IMG/VR virus record: IMGVR_UViG_3300044712_000112
Location: 1 to 28,947 of that record
Length of the DNA: 28,947 bases
Origin: a virus
Direction: 5' to 3' (one strand)
Shown: one piece after another, positions 5,422 to 15,247 of the stretch
How positions within the stretch are numbered: the first letter of the stretch is position 1
How the letters are laid out: every line of letters starts with the position of its first letter
Program-made: the position numbers and the translations under genes
The notes under the pieces: generated by a model
Told to the model about the DNA's origin: nothing
The model's input: only the letters and a program-made list of their open reading frames with translations
The model's database searches: none

Positions 5422-6986
5422 TGGCAAAGAAGGTACAATATACAACTAACCAACCAAGTAGTTCAACTGACTATTTAGCGGCTGACAATACTTGGAAACC
5501 CTATTCGGGTGGTTCGGGTGGTAGTGGTATTCCACACGGATTTACAAGCGGAACTAACACTTATACCACAACCATAAGCGGAGTAACTTCCTTAAGTGAT
5601 GGAGATGCGTTCTTAATTCGTTTCGTTACTGGCAATACGACATCTTGCACGTTAAACATCAATTCTCTTGGTGCTAAAACACTTTACAGGAATAACGATG
5701 GCGCGTTAATAGGTGGGGATATTGTGGATGGTGCTGAAATGTTGTGCGTTTATAACTCAACATCTAATTCATTTCAAGTAATCGGAACTGCACCAAATAC
5801 GTTATTGTCATATGTTACAAATGCGGAATCCACAACAATAACCAAAGGTCAAGCAGTTTACGCATTCGGCGGTACAGGTGACCGTCTTAAAGTTAAATTG
5901 GCTTATAATACAAGCGATGCAACTTCAGCGCAAACTATTGGTATTGTCTTGTCAAGTTCGATAGGTGCAAATCAAAAGGGATTAATTATAATGCAAGGTC
6001 AAATTGATGGATTGAGTTTATTCCCTACTTCAACTTGGGCAGATGGAGATGCGGTGTACTTGGGTGCAACTGCAGGTTCATTTAGTAAAACCAAACCATT
6101 AGCACCTAATCACTTAGTATATTTGGGGTTCGTGACCACCGCAAGTAATGGTAGTGCAGGGAGAATGTATGTGCGTGTGCAGAATGGTTACGAGATGGAT
6201 GAACTCCATAATGTTAGTGCGGTATCTCCTAATAACAATGATGGGTTGTTTTATAATACATCAACTTCTTTGTGGGAAACAAAGCAGATTGGTACTGTAT
6301 TGGGTTACACTCCCGAAAATGTAACCAACAAAAAAACCACAATGACAGGCAATGAAACAAGTAATATCTTTTATTTGTCTGCAAAAGCAATTTATGATTG
6401 GGCTATTGGTACTTTCCAAACCATTATCACAGGAGCAGCGAGTACGATTGTCAGTTCTAACTTGACTAATTTTAGGGTTCTTGTTTCCGATGGTGGTGGT
6501 AAAGTTGCAGCAAGTGGTGTTACAGGAACTGAACTCGGTTACTTAAGTGGAGTTACAAGTAGTATTCAAAGTCAACTTAATGCCAAGATTGGAAATAGTG
6601 TTAGTTTTTGGGGATTCAATTTGGCAAGTAGTATTGCTGCATCTACAACAACTTGGGTAAGTATTGGTGTTTTAAACGGAATTTTGGAAACTACATCGAA
6701 TTATGTAATTCCTGCAGCCTGTACCATATCGGATATGTACTTGATTCACTATGTGAATGGTCAACCTGCAACTGGTAGCCAAGTTATCACAGTTCGAAAA
6801 AATGGTGTAGATACTGCGTTAGTTATTACTATTGCGGCAGGTAGTGCTGCTACTCCTAATTCAAACTATTATAATTCATCATCGGTATCATTTGCCGCAG
6901 GTGATAGAATTTCAATTCGAAGGGTAAACAACGCAACTTCGGTTAGTGGATCAATTAACGGTATATCTTTAAAAGTAACGGTATGA
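5421..6986 (+). CDS. Tail fibre protein, likely receptor binding
   Basis: 521 residues, poor in charge, rich in Ser/Thr/Gly/Asn. After a short N-terminal tag (VQYTTNQPSSSTDYLAADNT) and a Gly/Ser linker there is a fibre domain to about residue 130. Next comes a region with the pattern KGQAVYAFGGTGDRLKVKLA, then IGIVLSSSIGANQKGLIIMQ and GDAVYLGATAG, ending VQNGYEMDELHNVSAV. This module is shared by many Bacteroidota phage fibres. Residues about 320-390 form a linker with YLSGVTSSIQSQLNAKIG, and the last about 130 residues are a beta-rich tip. It probably binds the host surface. It overlaps the next gene by 4 bases. Confidence 0.75.
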   Translation: MAKKVQYTTNQPSSSTDYLAADNTWKPYSGGSGGSGIPHGFTSGTNTYTTTISGVTSLSDGDAFLIRFVTGNTTSCTLNINSLGAKTLYRNNDGALIGGDIVDGAEMLCVYNSTSNSFQVIGTAPNTLLSYVTNAESTTITKGQAVYAFGGTGDRLKVKLAYNTSDATSAQTIGIVLSSSIGANQKGLIIMQGQIDGLSLFPTSTWADGDAVYLGATAGSFSKTKPLAPNHLVYLGFVTTASNGSAGRMYVRVQNGYEMDELHNVSAVSPNNNDGLFYNTSTSLWETKQIGTVLGYTPENVTNKKTTMTGNETSNIFYLSAKAIYDWAIGTFQTIITGAASTIVSSNLTNFRVLVSDGGGKVAASGVTGTELGYLSGVTSSIQSQLNAKIGNSVSFWGFNLASSIAASTTTWVSIGVLNGILETTSNYVIPAACTISDMYLIHYVNGQPATGSQVITVRKNGVDTALVITIAAGSAATPNSNYYNSSSVSFAAGDRISIRRVNNATSVSGSINGISLKVTV

Positions 6987-7177
6987 GGTATGTAATAACT
7001 AAAAATGATGGTTTAACAATGCTTCACGTATTGGAGCAAAACGTTTTCTTCTCTTGGGATGAAAGCGAAGATTATGATTCTTTTCGCATTGCACTAAATA
7101 CCAAAGGTATTGAAGCCTTTGTTGATTTGCTTATTCAGGATGCTAACACCGCTTATTTAAACTTCATCAATGGCTAA
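6983..7177 (+). CDS. Unknown 64-residue protein beside the fibre gene
   Basis: Starts in an ATGA overlap with the fibre stop and itself overlaps the following gene by 8 bases. The protein (MRYVITKNDGLTMLHVLEQ...) predicts strands and then a helix, with an aromatic/acidic middle FFSWDESEDYDSF. It could be a fibre chaperone or a small tail protein. No family is recognised. Confidence 0.58.
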   Translation: MRYVITKNDGLTMLHVLEQNVFFSWDESEDYDSFRIALNTKGIEAFVDLLIQDANTAYLNFING

Positions 7178-7775
7178 TAGTCCTTTAAATGATTTAATCA
7201 ATAAGTTCGGTGCTGATGTTGTTGAGAAAGCAATGCAGAATCTCGGTGCATATCGCACGGTTAAGGGAAAGAAAAGACGTGCGGTTGCAAGTGATACATT
7301 AAGAAGGTCGCTTGCATATTATTACAACGCAAAGAAAGGTAAGTTAGAGTTCTTTGCTAAAGGTAAAGCGAGTAATTATGCCGACTTTGTAGAACAAGGG
7401 GTAAATGGTACACGTGGGAATGTAGGTTCACCTTATTCATTTAAGAGTGGTGGAAGCGGTGGGCAGAAGGTGGATGGAATGGGTGTAATGCAAAAGGCTA
7501 TTTACGATTGGATGTCGATTAAAGGAATTAAGCCACGTAATAAGAACGGAAGTTTCGCCACATTTAAAACACCAGAAGCCAAAGAGAATGCAAAGAAATC
7601 AATGGCTTTCAATATAATGCGTTCAATCCGTAGGCGTGGAATACAACCATTGTTTTATTGGCGCGATGCGGTTAATGAGTTGGTTGATGTTTACGAGCCA
7701 CAATTCGCAGAGGCACTTGGAAAAGAAATAAAAATTGTAATTGAAGATAACCTTCAAAAGAAAATAAAAGTATGA
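7170..7775 (+). CDS. HK97 gp10-like minor tail / head-tail protein
   Basis: 201 residues. The middle has YADFVEQGVNGTRG (about residues 70-83), close to the YAxxVExG pattern of HK97 gp10-type proteins, followed by PYSFKSGG. The N-terminus has basic KGKKRRAVASDTLRRSL, and near the C-terminus there is IMRSIRRRGIQPLFYWRDA. These are features of a structural protein at the head-tail joint or tail tube end. The assignment is by motif memory and context. It sits between the fibre gene and the distal tail protein, and overlaps the latter by 4 bases. Confidence 0.55.
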   Translation: MANSPLNDLINKFGADVVEKAMQNLGAYRTVKGKKRRAVASDTLRRSLAYYYNAKKGKLEFFAKGKASNYADFVEQGVNGTRGNVGSPYSFKSGGSGGQKVDGMGVMQKAIYDWMSIKGIKPRNKNGSFATFKTPEAKENAKKSMAFNIMRSIRRRGIQPLFYWRDAVNELVDVYEPQFAEALGKEIKIVIEDNLQKKIKV

Positions 7776-9607
7776 TAACGACAAAGATTACAGGACTTTC
7801 GGCGCAGGGAAACGATGAGTTTAGCGGTCTTGCATTTAGTAATAATGATGTAGCGGTGACGATGTCCTCCGATAACGTGACTGAAGATGGTTTTAAGTAC
7901 ATAGTTGAAGTAACCGATACAACAACTTCATATAAATTCTATGTTTCACCTAATGCCGCTTTAAATGGTGTGTTTAATTGTAAAACTATATTTAATCAGT
8001 TGACGCCTACTCCAATGGTATATAATACAAATGATGTATTAGTACACATAAGTGCGCCTTTACTGTCATATTCATTAAATATAATGCAGTTTAGAGTTGC
8101 AATTTGGGAAGGTTGGAACATAGGCGGAATATTTACTGAGGATCAAACTGATTTATTGAAATACGATTTAATGTGCGTATATGGTAGCGGTAAGCAGAAC
8201 TTCATCGTTATGGGTACAAACGATACAAAGCCATTAGCACTATCCCAAGCCTATGATAATACACTTGGGTTTAATAATGGGTTAGTATCACAAGCAATTA
8301 ACCTTCCTGCATCACTTCAAAGCGAAATAATAAATTGGCAAAAAATATCACGTTCAAATGTAAGCGGTGATGAAGATAGTGCCTATCGCATTTTATCGTG
8401 GATTGCAGATGATGGAACTTATTTAAATACTAACTATCCATTTTTTAATATTGATAATTTTCTTTTTGAATTATATAATGAATTGGGAACTATTGAAACA
8501 TCAGTATCTATTCCATTTACTTTAAGCGGTGGCTCGTTGTTTCATTTACCAACGGGATTAAAGAACCTTGTTAATGGTGGATACATTGACCAAACGACTG
8601 CAGATAATACAGCCTATTGGACTTTAGTTGGAGTTGATGCAGATGACAACGAGATAACCGCTAAATATGGTTATTGGATTGAAAGTGATTGCAAGTATAA
8701 CCCAGTTCATTTGTACTGGCTTAATCAAATGGGCGGTTGGGATAGTTACTCTTTCATTAAGAAAAACGAAAGGTCTATTGAGGTCGAAAAGAAACGATAC
8801 AAGCAATATTTAGGCGACTACAATAATGCGACAACGGACAATCCATTTAGCACGGAGGCATTTTCAAGGTCATTAACCGAAAGAGAGCCAATTGTTAAAA
8901 CATTCCTTAACCTTAATTCAAATTGGTTAACTGAAAGTGAGTTCAAGTATATGCGTGATTTGTTCCGTTCAAAATCCGTTTGGATGGTGGATGATAACGT
9001 AGATGGTTACTCGGTTGTGCCTGTTGTAGTTGAAGACAATAACTACTTAATGCGTAGGGAGAGAAACTCACGCAAGTATAACCAAACTTTGCGCCTACAA
9101 ATTGCAAACGAAAACGAGACGTTAAATATTGAAAATACACCGTTTCCAATTCCTGCACCTGTAGCGTGTACTTACTATAATAGTTTCACAAGATTGGGAG
9201 GTAATACTTCTTTAACTCTTGGGCCTGTTGTTGGAAATAGTTGTAATATAGTTCTAACAAATACAGGTAGAGATGCACGTATTAAATTTGATGTGACCGA
9301 TGGTTTAGGAAATTCACCAATACCTGGACAAACATACTACGTACGTGTAGATTACAACTTTGCTTGTCCATCTACACTTATTAGATTTGGATTTATTGAT
9401 TTAGGCGATACTTTAACAGGTGGTGGAACACGAACAAGTTTAATGGGATTGCAAACACCTGGAACTCCTATAATCGCAAGTGGTGTTTGGGGTACTCACA
9501 CAACAACTTCAGATAACTATATTTATTTTTATATGCCTGGATGGTCGGGTGGTGCTACAGTTAGCGGTAATGTTTATGTAACGGTTGGTTTTGGTAATTG
9601 TCCCTAA
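7772..9607 (+). CDS. Distal tail / baseplate-type protein with beta-sandwich C-terminal domain
   Basis: 611 residues. The central part carries YWLNQMGGWDSYSFIKKNER (about residues 311-330), a motif I recognise from tail proteins of Bacteroidota phages, followed by a conserved-looking block with LTEREPIVKTFLNLNSNWL and SEFKYMRDLFRSKSVWMV. From about residue 460 there is a separate beta-rich domain (TYYNSFTRLGGNTSLTLGP... to FGNCP) that resembles a carbohydrate-binding or fibre-tip module. It may form the tail tip together with the 994-residue protein next to it. No enzyme motif is visible. Confidence 0.6.
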   Translation: MITTKITGLSAQGNDEFSGLAFSNNDVAVTMSSDNVTEDGFKYIVEVTDTTTSYKFYVSPNAALNGVFNCKTIFNQLTPTPMVYNTNDVLVHISAPLLSYSLNIMQFRVAIWEGWNIGGIFTEDQTDLLKYDLMCVYGSGKQNFIVMGTNDTKPLALSQAYDNTLGFNNGLVSQAINLPASLQSEIINWQKISRSNVSGDEDSAYRILSWIADDGTYLNTNYPFFNIDNFLFELYNELGTIETSVSIPFTLSGGSLFHLPTGLKNLVNGGYIDQTTADNTAYWTLVGVDADDNEITAKYGYWIESDCKYNPVHLYWLNQMGGWDSYSFIKKNERSIEVEKKRYKQYLGDYNNATTDNPFSTEAFSRSLTEREPIVKTFLNLNSNWLTESEFKYMRDLFRSKSVWMVDDNVDGYSVVPVVVEDNNYLMRRERNSRKYNQTLRLQIANENETLNIENTPFPIPAPVACTYYNSFTRLGGNTSLTLGPVVGNSCNIVLTNTGRDARIKFDVTDGLGNSPIPGQTYYVRVDYNFACPSTLIRFGFIDLGDTLTGGGTRTSLMGLQTPGTPIIASGVWGTHTTTSDNYIYFYMPGWSGGATVSGNVYVTVGFGNCP

Positions 9608-9616
9608 TAAAAACAA

Positions 9617-12601
9617 ATGGAAACAGCACTTATAATATATTCACAAGGCGACAATGTACCTACATTAGTTGACCTTTACGAAAACGAGACGATTGCACTT
9701 CAGTTCAACTTTAGTGACATCAAAGATTTAAAACCGCGTGGATCGTACTCGCGAACCTTTCGCATTCCTGCAACGCAAAACAATGGTAAGATATTCGGGT
9801 TCATTCAAGAGAATACGTATCAATTCGCATCGTTTAATCCAAAGCGAAAACTGAATGCGATTATAACGGTTGACACTATTCCTATTCTTGAAGGTAACTG
9901 CCAATTTAAGGCTTGTTATACTTCGAATGGTGAGGTTAGTGAATATGAGATAGTGTTCTTTGGTAACGTGGTGGACTTCTTTAAGAACATTGCAGATAAT
10001 GATTTTAAAGGTTATATTTCAACACAACTACAAACGGACTATAACTACGTTGTTGAATATGACAATATCGCAACCTTCAACGCTGAAACGGATATTTACT
10101 TAAGCCTAACCGATAGGGGGCAAAATTGGGTTGGTAATGTGAACGATGAAAATTCACGTTGTATCAATTCAACCAATAAAAACGTTGTAGCAAAAGCAGG
10201 AGAGTTAACTCCATTCGTATCGGCTCGGTACATCTTCAACAAGATTATCGAATTAAGCGGATTTCAATTAGGTAGTAATTCGACAACACTAACTACCGAA
10301 CTTGATTTTATGTACATTCCGTGGACTTCGGAAGCGGGGCAAATACAACAAGGTGGAGGCAATCCCGAAACTGCGAAATTCAAATTGACAGGTTATGGAT
10401 CAACTACAACAATAGATTCAAGTACATTCGCAAATGAAACCGTAAATGGTAGCACTTATAAAGTTGCTCACTTACCAACACTTACTATAAATCAAGACCC
10501 AGGAAGTAATATCGCAGGAAACGTTTATACCGTGCCATTCAATGGCAATTATCAAATTGCTGTATTTCTTGATATTGAGGTTATTCCAAGTTTTGTAGGT
10601 GAGGAATTTTTAGGAAGTCTTGGATTGAGATTGTTAAGGACTGATTCACTTGGTAATAAAACATTTCTTTCGAATCAAGCGAATATAACTTGTTACAATT
10701 TTGATACTGACGGATATCAACAAGGGATAATCAATACTCCAATTTTAGTCAATACTGGAGATAGCACACAATTTTTAAATACAGGTGATACTATCGAAGT
10801 TGTAATTGATTGCGTTGGAAGTTCGCTTAATGCACTTAATGCGTTTGCAGGTGATTTTAGATTAAACGATATCACGTTTCAATCGCAAGAGATTAGTAAA
10901 CCATTATACGGAAACATCATTGATTGGTCAGCAAATGCGCCAATTATGAAATGTAGCGAGTTTATGGATTCGCTTTTCAAGATGTATAACTTGGTAGTGA
11001 TTCCTAACAAGGTCAATCAAAAAGAAATTGACTTTATACCATTCACCGAGTACATCTCGCAAGGAGTTTCTAAAGATTGGACACCATTGCTTGATATTAG
11101 TAAGGACATCACACTAACCGCTACAACTGACTACCAAGCGAGAAAAAACACGTGGACATATAAGGCAAGTTCTGACCTATTCAACAACCTTTACAACACA
11201 CAAGGAGACCGCGTTTATGGAAGGCTTGAGTTAGTTGATCCACAAAACGACTTTGCAACGGATGAACAAAAGATTGAGTTGTATTTCGGGTCAACTCCGA
11301 TAGTACCGATTAAGGCTACATCTTATGCTATTCCTAAATTCGTAAACGACCAATATCAATACAGCGCACCTAACCCACGTATCTTGTATAAGACAGGCGA
11401 AACGATGAACTTTAACGTGTACAATGATGGCACAAATGGAGTTAACGTGGTAACCGCTTATATGTTCAGTCATTATAGTGACTTTTTGCCAACTATCAAT
11501 TCACGTGATTTGAACTTTGGACAGGAAACACCACTTTGTGAGGTGTCATCTATTCCATACAAAACACTTTACGCGCGTTATTGGAACGAATATATAGAAA
11601 ACATTTACGCACCTGATGCGCGTGTATTAGAGGCTTTCTTTTCGCTTGAATTTGCGGACATTTATAACTTCAATTTCAACGATAAAATCTTTATTAAAGA
11701 TTCTTATTGGCGAATCTTGTCAATTAGTGACTACGTAGTTGGAACGCAAGACACGGTTAAGGTAACTTTGATTAAGCAAGTTACCGCAACTCCCGATTGT
11801 CTTTTAACACCATCATCAATTACTCCACTTGGTGCGGTTGCGTTTGTGGATGTAGATGGTAATCCTGCGGATGCTACTCAAGTTTGTTGTGAGATCTATA
11901 ATTATAATTGGATAGATGGCGGTTGTTATGCGTTTAGCCGAGATTCCGATGGAAGTGGTAAGCCTAAATCAGCACAATTAACAACTGAAAAAACTTTATC
12001 CAACCCACCACAAGAAAAGTCGGGGTTGGTTGTAACGGATAACAACTTTGTCGGTTCGGGTAATGATAATTCAATAGTTCTTGGAAGTGGCAATAGATTA
12101 GATAGCGGTTTAGATTCGGTTTTTGTAATGGGCTACAACTCCAACGTATTGAATGGCGGTGCGACAATCGGTAGCGGTGGTTCGTATGTTGGCGAAATGC
12201 AAAACGGTCTTATTCCTGTTTGGGGTAAAGGTGACTTTACCAACAATACTACAACTATTCGTTTGGCGGCTTATGGTTCTACTTACATTAATATGCCAGA
12301 CGATTCAGTTTGGTTGGTTAAATTGCGTTTAATGGTTGGGCAAGTTGGTGCGGTAATAGATGCATCAGTAAGCGGTGAATACAACTTACACATTGTTCAA
12401 AGTGGTGGAACGATTAGCCTTAAAAACGTGACCACAATAGACGAAACACCTATTGACATAGATGGCAACTTTGTAATTGACTTGGATGTTGTAGGTAGTA
12501 CCTTTGCAATACTTGTAACATTAGACAATGCAACCGCATATCCGTACAATGTAATCAATATAAGCGGTCAATTAACTTACACACAATATCACTATGAATA
12601 A
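9617..12601 (+). CDS. Large tail protein with fibre-like C-terminal region
   Basis: 994 residues. The N-terminal segment has LVDLYENETIALQFNFSDI and then RGSYSRTFRIPATQNN (about residues 40-55), a start shared by large tail proteins in Bacteroidota phages. Residues 200-760 are a long beta-rich tail region with conserved-looking YGNIIDWSANAPIMKCSEF. Near residues 813-845 a stretch GSGNDNSIVLGSGNRLDSG and VFVMGYNSNV resembles trimeric head repeats of YadA-like fibres, and a beta-rich tip follows. It is probably a tail-tip or side-fibre fusion protein. Its stop overlaps a small membrane-protein gene by 8 bases. Confidence 0.62.
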   Translation: METALIIYSQGDNVPTLVDLYENETIALQFNFSDIKDLKPRGSYSRTFRIPATQNNGKIFGFIQENTYQFASFNPKRKLNAIITVDTIPILEGNCQFKACYTSNGEVSEYEIVFFGNVVDFFKNIADNDFKGYISTQLQTDYNYVVEYDNIATFNAETDIYLSLTDRGQNWVGNVNDENSRCINSTNKNVVAKAGELTPFVSARYIFNKIIELSGFQLGSNSTTLTTELDFMYIPWTSEAGQIQQGGGNPETAKFKLTGYGSTTTIDSSTFANETVNGSTYKVAHLPTLTINQDPGSNIAGNVYTVPFNGNYQIAVFLDIEVIPSFVGEEFLGSLGLRLLRTDSLGNKTFLSNQANITCYNFDTDGYQQGIINTPILVNTGDSTQFLNTGDTIEVVIDCVGSSLNALNAFAGDFRLNDITFQSQEISKPLYGNIIDWSANAPIMKCSEFMDSLFKMYNLVVIPNKVNQKEIDFIPFTEYISQGVSKDWTPLLDISKDITLTATTDYQARKNTWTYKASSDLFNNLYNTQGDRVYGRLELVDPQNDFATDEQKIELYFGSTPIVPIKATSYAIPKFVNDQYQYSAPNPRILYKTGETMNFNVYNDGTNGVNVVTAYMFSHYSDFLPTINSRDLNFGQETPLCEVSSIPYKTLYARYWNEYIENIYAPDARVLEAFFSLEFADIYNFNFNDKIFIKDSYWRILSISDYVVGTQDTVKVTLIKQVTATPDCLLTPSSITPLGAVAFVDVDGNPADATQVCCEIYNYNWIDGGCYAFSRDSDGSGKPKSAQLTTEKTLSNPPQEKSGLVVTDNNFVGSGNDNSIVLGSGNRLDSGLDSVFVMGYNSNVLNGGATIGSGGSYVGEMQNGLIPVWGKGDFTNNTTTIRLAAYGSTYINMPDDSVWLVKLRLMVGQVGAVIDASVSGEYNLHIVQSGGTISLKNVTTIDETPIDIDGNFVIDLDVVGSTFAILVTLDNATAYPYNVINISGQLTYTQYHYE

Positions 12602-12770
12602 TCCACACGACACATTCAAAAACATCAAAGAAATGTTGAAGCACGGAATAGGCAAAGACCTACCGAGCAAAGAAAATAAGTTATCAAATTTTACAACTAA
12701 CCTCATAAATTTCACTATTTCTGCGTCTTTAATTATAGGCATTATTTACCTCATTAAAATGTTATTCTAA
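12594..12770 (+). CDS. Small single-pass membrane protein, 58 residues
   Basis: A short gene between the large tail gene and the tape measure, overlapping the first by 8 bases and the second by one base (TAATG). The N-terminal 36 residues are polar and charged (NNPHDTFKNIKEMLKHGIGK). Residues about 37-57 are one hydrophobic segment (LINFTISASLIIGIIYLIKM). A membrane protein at this point in a tail operon is odd. It could help membrane insertion or anchor assembly. No homolog is recognised. Confidence 0.62.
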   Translation: MNNPHDTFKNIKEMLKHGIGKDLPSKENKLSNFTTNLINFTISASLIIGIIYLIKMLF

Positions 12771-14479
12771 TGGCTACACAAAAGACAGTTGTTGAAATTG
12801 ATATACAAGGCACGGAACGCGTTGAATCAATGCGCACTCAAATGCGTAGGTTACGCGAAGAATTAGCGCGATTGCCAGAGGGGACTGCGGAATTTCAAAA
12901 GGTTCAAAGAGAGTTAGGTGCATTAAATGACAAAATGGGCGACTTAGGTAAGTCGGTCAATACGTTAGCGGGTGATCCCTTAGAGCGTTTGAATAACTCT
13001 TTTGGAATGATTGGTAGTTCTATTCTATCACTCGATTTCGGGGCAGCTCAAACTGGCTTACAAGGGGTAACATCAGCCATTAAAGATTTCAAGTTTGGAG
13101 ACCTTTCCAATGCGGCAAAAGGCTTTGGTAAAACAATGCTAGATTTGGGTAAGGCTTTACTTACAAATCCTATCTTTTTGATTGGTGGAATCATCGCTTT
13201 AATCGTTGCCAACTTTGAGGAACTCACAAAGGCGGGTGGATTGGTTGGAAAGATGTTCGGTTTCCTGAAAACAACCATTGATTCAGTTACGCAAGGATTA
13301 GTTGACTTTATGGACTGGATAGGGTTAACCGATTCCAAAGCCGAAGAACGCGCCGAGAATGAAAAGAAAAGAGCAGAAGAAGCAAAGAAGTTGGAGGATG
13401 AAAAGGTAAAGAAGCAAAAGGAAGCCGAAGCCGAAAAAGAAAAGTTAGCGAAAGAAGCCGCAAAGAAAGAAGCGGAACGATTGCAGAAGATTAAGGATGA
13501 CCAAAAATCTTTAAATGAATTTCTAAAGGGTGAACGAGAAAAAAGATTTCAAGAATCTTTAAGTGAACAAGAAAAAGAAATTAGACAAATAGACCTTGCA
13601 TATGAGGAGAAAAGAAGGTTAGCACATAATGACAAAAAACTTTTAAAGCAATTAGAAGATGAGCATCAAAAACAAGTTACTGATGTAAATACTAAATATG
13701 CAACTAAACGTGCATTAGATGAATTAGAAATTGCTAAAAAGAACAACGAACTTCTAAAACAAATGCGAATTGAATCTATTGCAGAAGAAGAAGCACTTTC
13801 GCAAGAAATTCAAAACATTAGACAGGGCGCACAACAAACGGAAATACAGGCTATACAAGAAGAGTATTTTGAAAAGATTGAACTTGCAAAAAAATTAGGT
13901 CTTGATTATTTAGCATTAGAGGAAGAACAGGCAAGAAAAGAAGGTGAGGTAAATGATAAATATCGAAAAACTGAAGAGGAAAAAGAGAAGGCTTTACAAG
14001 ATGCAAAAGTACAATTAGCACAAGCGGCACTTGGTGGATTGATGGATTTAAATGATGCATTTGCTGCGATGGGTTTATTCAATGCAAAGCAATCATTTCA
14101 AATAAATAAGGCTTTACAAATGGCACAAGCCACAATGTCGGGTTATTTAGCGGTTAACGCAGTATTAGCAGATTTAACAATACCAACACCTGTTAGAATA
14201 CCTTTAGCAGTTGCAACAGGAGTTAGTGCATTTGCAAACGTAGCAAAGATTGCAGCAATGAAATTTAATGCAGGAGGTGGAACAAATCCAAGTTCGCCAA
14301 ACGCAAGTGGGGGTGGTGGAATGAGTGGATCAACTCAAGCACCTGCTGTGGATTTATCTTTCTTGAATCAAGGTAGTAATAAATCACAACCTATCCAAAC
14401 TTATGTACTTGCGACAAACGTAAGTAGCGCGCAAGAAGCGGAACAAAAAATTAAAGACCAATCAAAAATCATAAAATAA
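12770..14479 (+). CDS. Tail tape measure protein
   Basis: 569 residues. The N-terminal helical region has a heptad-like RTQMRRLREELARLPEGTAE. A hydrophobic segment lies at about residues 132-149 (TNPIFLIGGIIALIVANF). A long Lys/Glu/Ala coiled coil covers about 190-430. Near residues 430-500 there is a second helical, partly hydrophobic part (AQATMSGYLAVNAVLADLTI), followed by a Gly/Ser-rich tail. These are standard tape-measure features. At about 1.5 angstrom per residue the tail would be near 85 nm. The chaperone that should serve it lies 8 kb upstream rather than next to it. Confidence 0.82.
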   Translation: MATQKTVVEIDIQGTERVESMRTQMRRLREELARLPEGTAEFQKVQRELGALNDKMGDLGKSVNTLAGDPLERLNNSFGMIGSSILSLDFGAAQTGLQGVTSAIKDFKFGDLSNAAKGFGKTMLDLGKALLTNPIFLIGGIIALIVANFEELTKAGGLVGKMFGFLKTTIDSVTQGLVDFMDWIGLTDSKAEERAENEKKRAEEAKKLEDEKVKKQKEAEAEKEKLAKEAAKKEAERLQKIKDDQKSLNEFLKGEREKRFQESLSEQEKEIRQIDLAYEEKRRLAHNDKKLLKQLEDEHQKQVTDVNTKYATKRALDELEIAKKNNELLKQMRIESIAEEEALSQEIQNIRQGAQQTEIQAIQEEYFEKIELAKKLGLDYLALEEEQARKEGEVNDKYRKTEEEKEKALQDAKVQLAQAALGGLMDLNDAFAAMGLFNAKQSFQINKALQMAQATMSGYLAVNAVLADLTIPTPVRIPLAVATGVSAFANVAKIAAMKFNAGGGTNPSSPNASGGGGMSGSTQAPAVDLSFLNQGSNKSQPIQTYVLATNVSSAQEAEQKIKDQSKIIK

Positions 14480-15066
14480 TGGAAGAAGTAAAAGTAATCG
14501 AATACACTATCGATGACAGTGGTTATCTTGGAGTTAACGCAATCTCATTAGTTGAGAATCCTGCAATCGAAGTTGACTTTGTAGCATTGTCAAAAACGCA
14601 AGTTAAACAAGCGGCAATCGAAGAGGGTGAGCGCAAAATGTTGTACGGTGCGGTGATGATTCCCGACCAACTTATCTACCGCGTTAATGGTGCGGGTGAG
14701 GCTTACTATTGCAAATACTCAAAGGACACTATTAACAAGATTGCGCAAGAATATTTAAAGCGCAATATGCACCACAATAGCAACCTAGAACATCAAGTTC
14801 CAGTTGCAGGTTGTGTGGTTGTTGAATCGTGGATCAAAGAAGGCGAACACGACAAAAGTCAAAACTTTGGTTTCTCATTTCCCGATGGTACTTGGTGCAT
14901 AGGAATGAAAGTAGATAACGATGAAGTGTGGAGTGACATCAAACAAGGTAGTGTTAAAGGGTTTTCGCTTGAAGGTTTCTTTACTGAAATGAGTGAGGAG
15001 TATTTAGCAGAGCAGGAAATCGAAAAGATAATGAAGGCATTAGCCGATGAATTGAGCGCGTTGTAA
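14479..15066 (+). CDS. XkdF-like putative prohead serine protease
   Basis: 195 residues. Motifs fit the XkdF-like phage serine protease group: VENPAI near residues 25-30, GAVMIPDQLIYR near 57-68, NMHHNSNLEHQVP at 97-109 with candidate catalytic His, SWIKEGEHDKSQNFGFSFPDGTW, and the hallmark VKGFSLEGFF at 159-168 with candidate Ser163. It should trim scaffold and capsid proteins during head maturation. Scaffold and capsid genes follow directly, as expected. It overlaps the tape measure stop by one base and is followed by two hairpins. Confidence 0.78.
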   Translation: MEEVKVIEYTIDDSGYLGVNAISLVENPAIEVDFVALSKTQVKQAAIEEGERKMLYGAVMIPDQLIYRVNGAGEAYYCKYSKDTINKIAQEYLKRNMHHNSNLEHQVPVAGCVVVESWIKEGEHDKSQNFGFSFPDGTWCIGMKVDNDEVWSDIKQGSVKGFSLEGFFTEMSEEYLAEQEIEKIMKALADELSAL

Positions 15067-15071
15067 TAGAT

Positions 15072-15135
15072 TACACCCGTGCAGGTGTACGTTTACCCGA
15101 CAAACAAAGAAGCCCCTCGTTAGGGGCTTTCTTCG
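15072..15135 (+). terminator. Hairpin plus intrinsic terminator after the protease gene
   Basis: TACACC (15072-15077) pairs with GGTGTA (15084-15089) around a 6-base loop. Then GCCCCT (15112-15117) and AGGGGC (15122-15127) form a GC-rich stem with a CGTT loop, extended by AAGAA before and TTTCTT after. The second is a good intrinsic terminator, although its T tract is interrupted. It separates the tail/protease genes from scaffold and capsid. Confidence 0.72.
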
Positions 15136-15159
15136 TTGAACTTAAAAACAATTAGAAAA

Positions 15160-15198
15160 ATGAACAAACATTACCCGAATGGGATGACACAAAAGTAA
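15160..15198 (+). CDS. Possible 12-residue leader peptide
   Basis: ATG preceded by AATTAGAAAA opens a 12-codon frame (MNKHYPNGMTQK) that ends 49 bases before the scaffold start. The A-rich lead is like real starts in this genome. There is no supporting overlap, so this may be chance. If translated it could tune scaffold and capsid expression downstream of the terminator. Confidence 0.25.
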   Translation: MNKHYPNGMTQK

Positions 15199-15247
15199 AA
15201 ACAAATTCAAGAAAATGCGTCTATTAATCAAAGTAATTATCAACACA

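Noticed and set aside
13851-14060. Short minus-strand ORF inside the tape measure gene
   Set aside because: Low-complexity Leu/His/Pro product that mirrors the coiled-coil codons of the tape measure.
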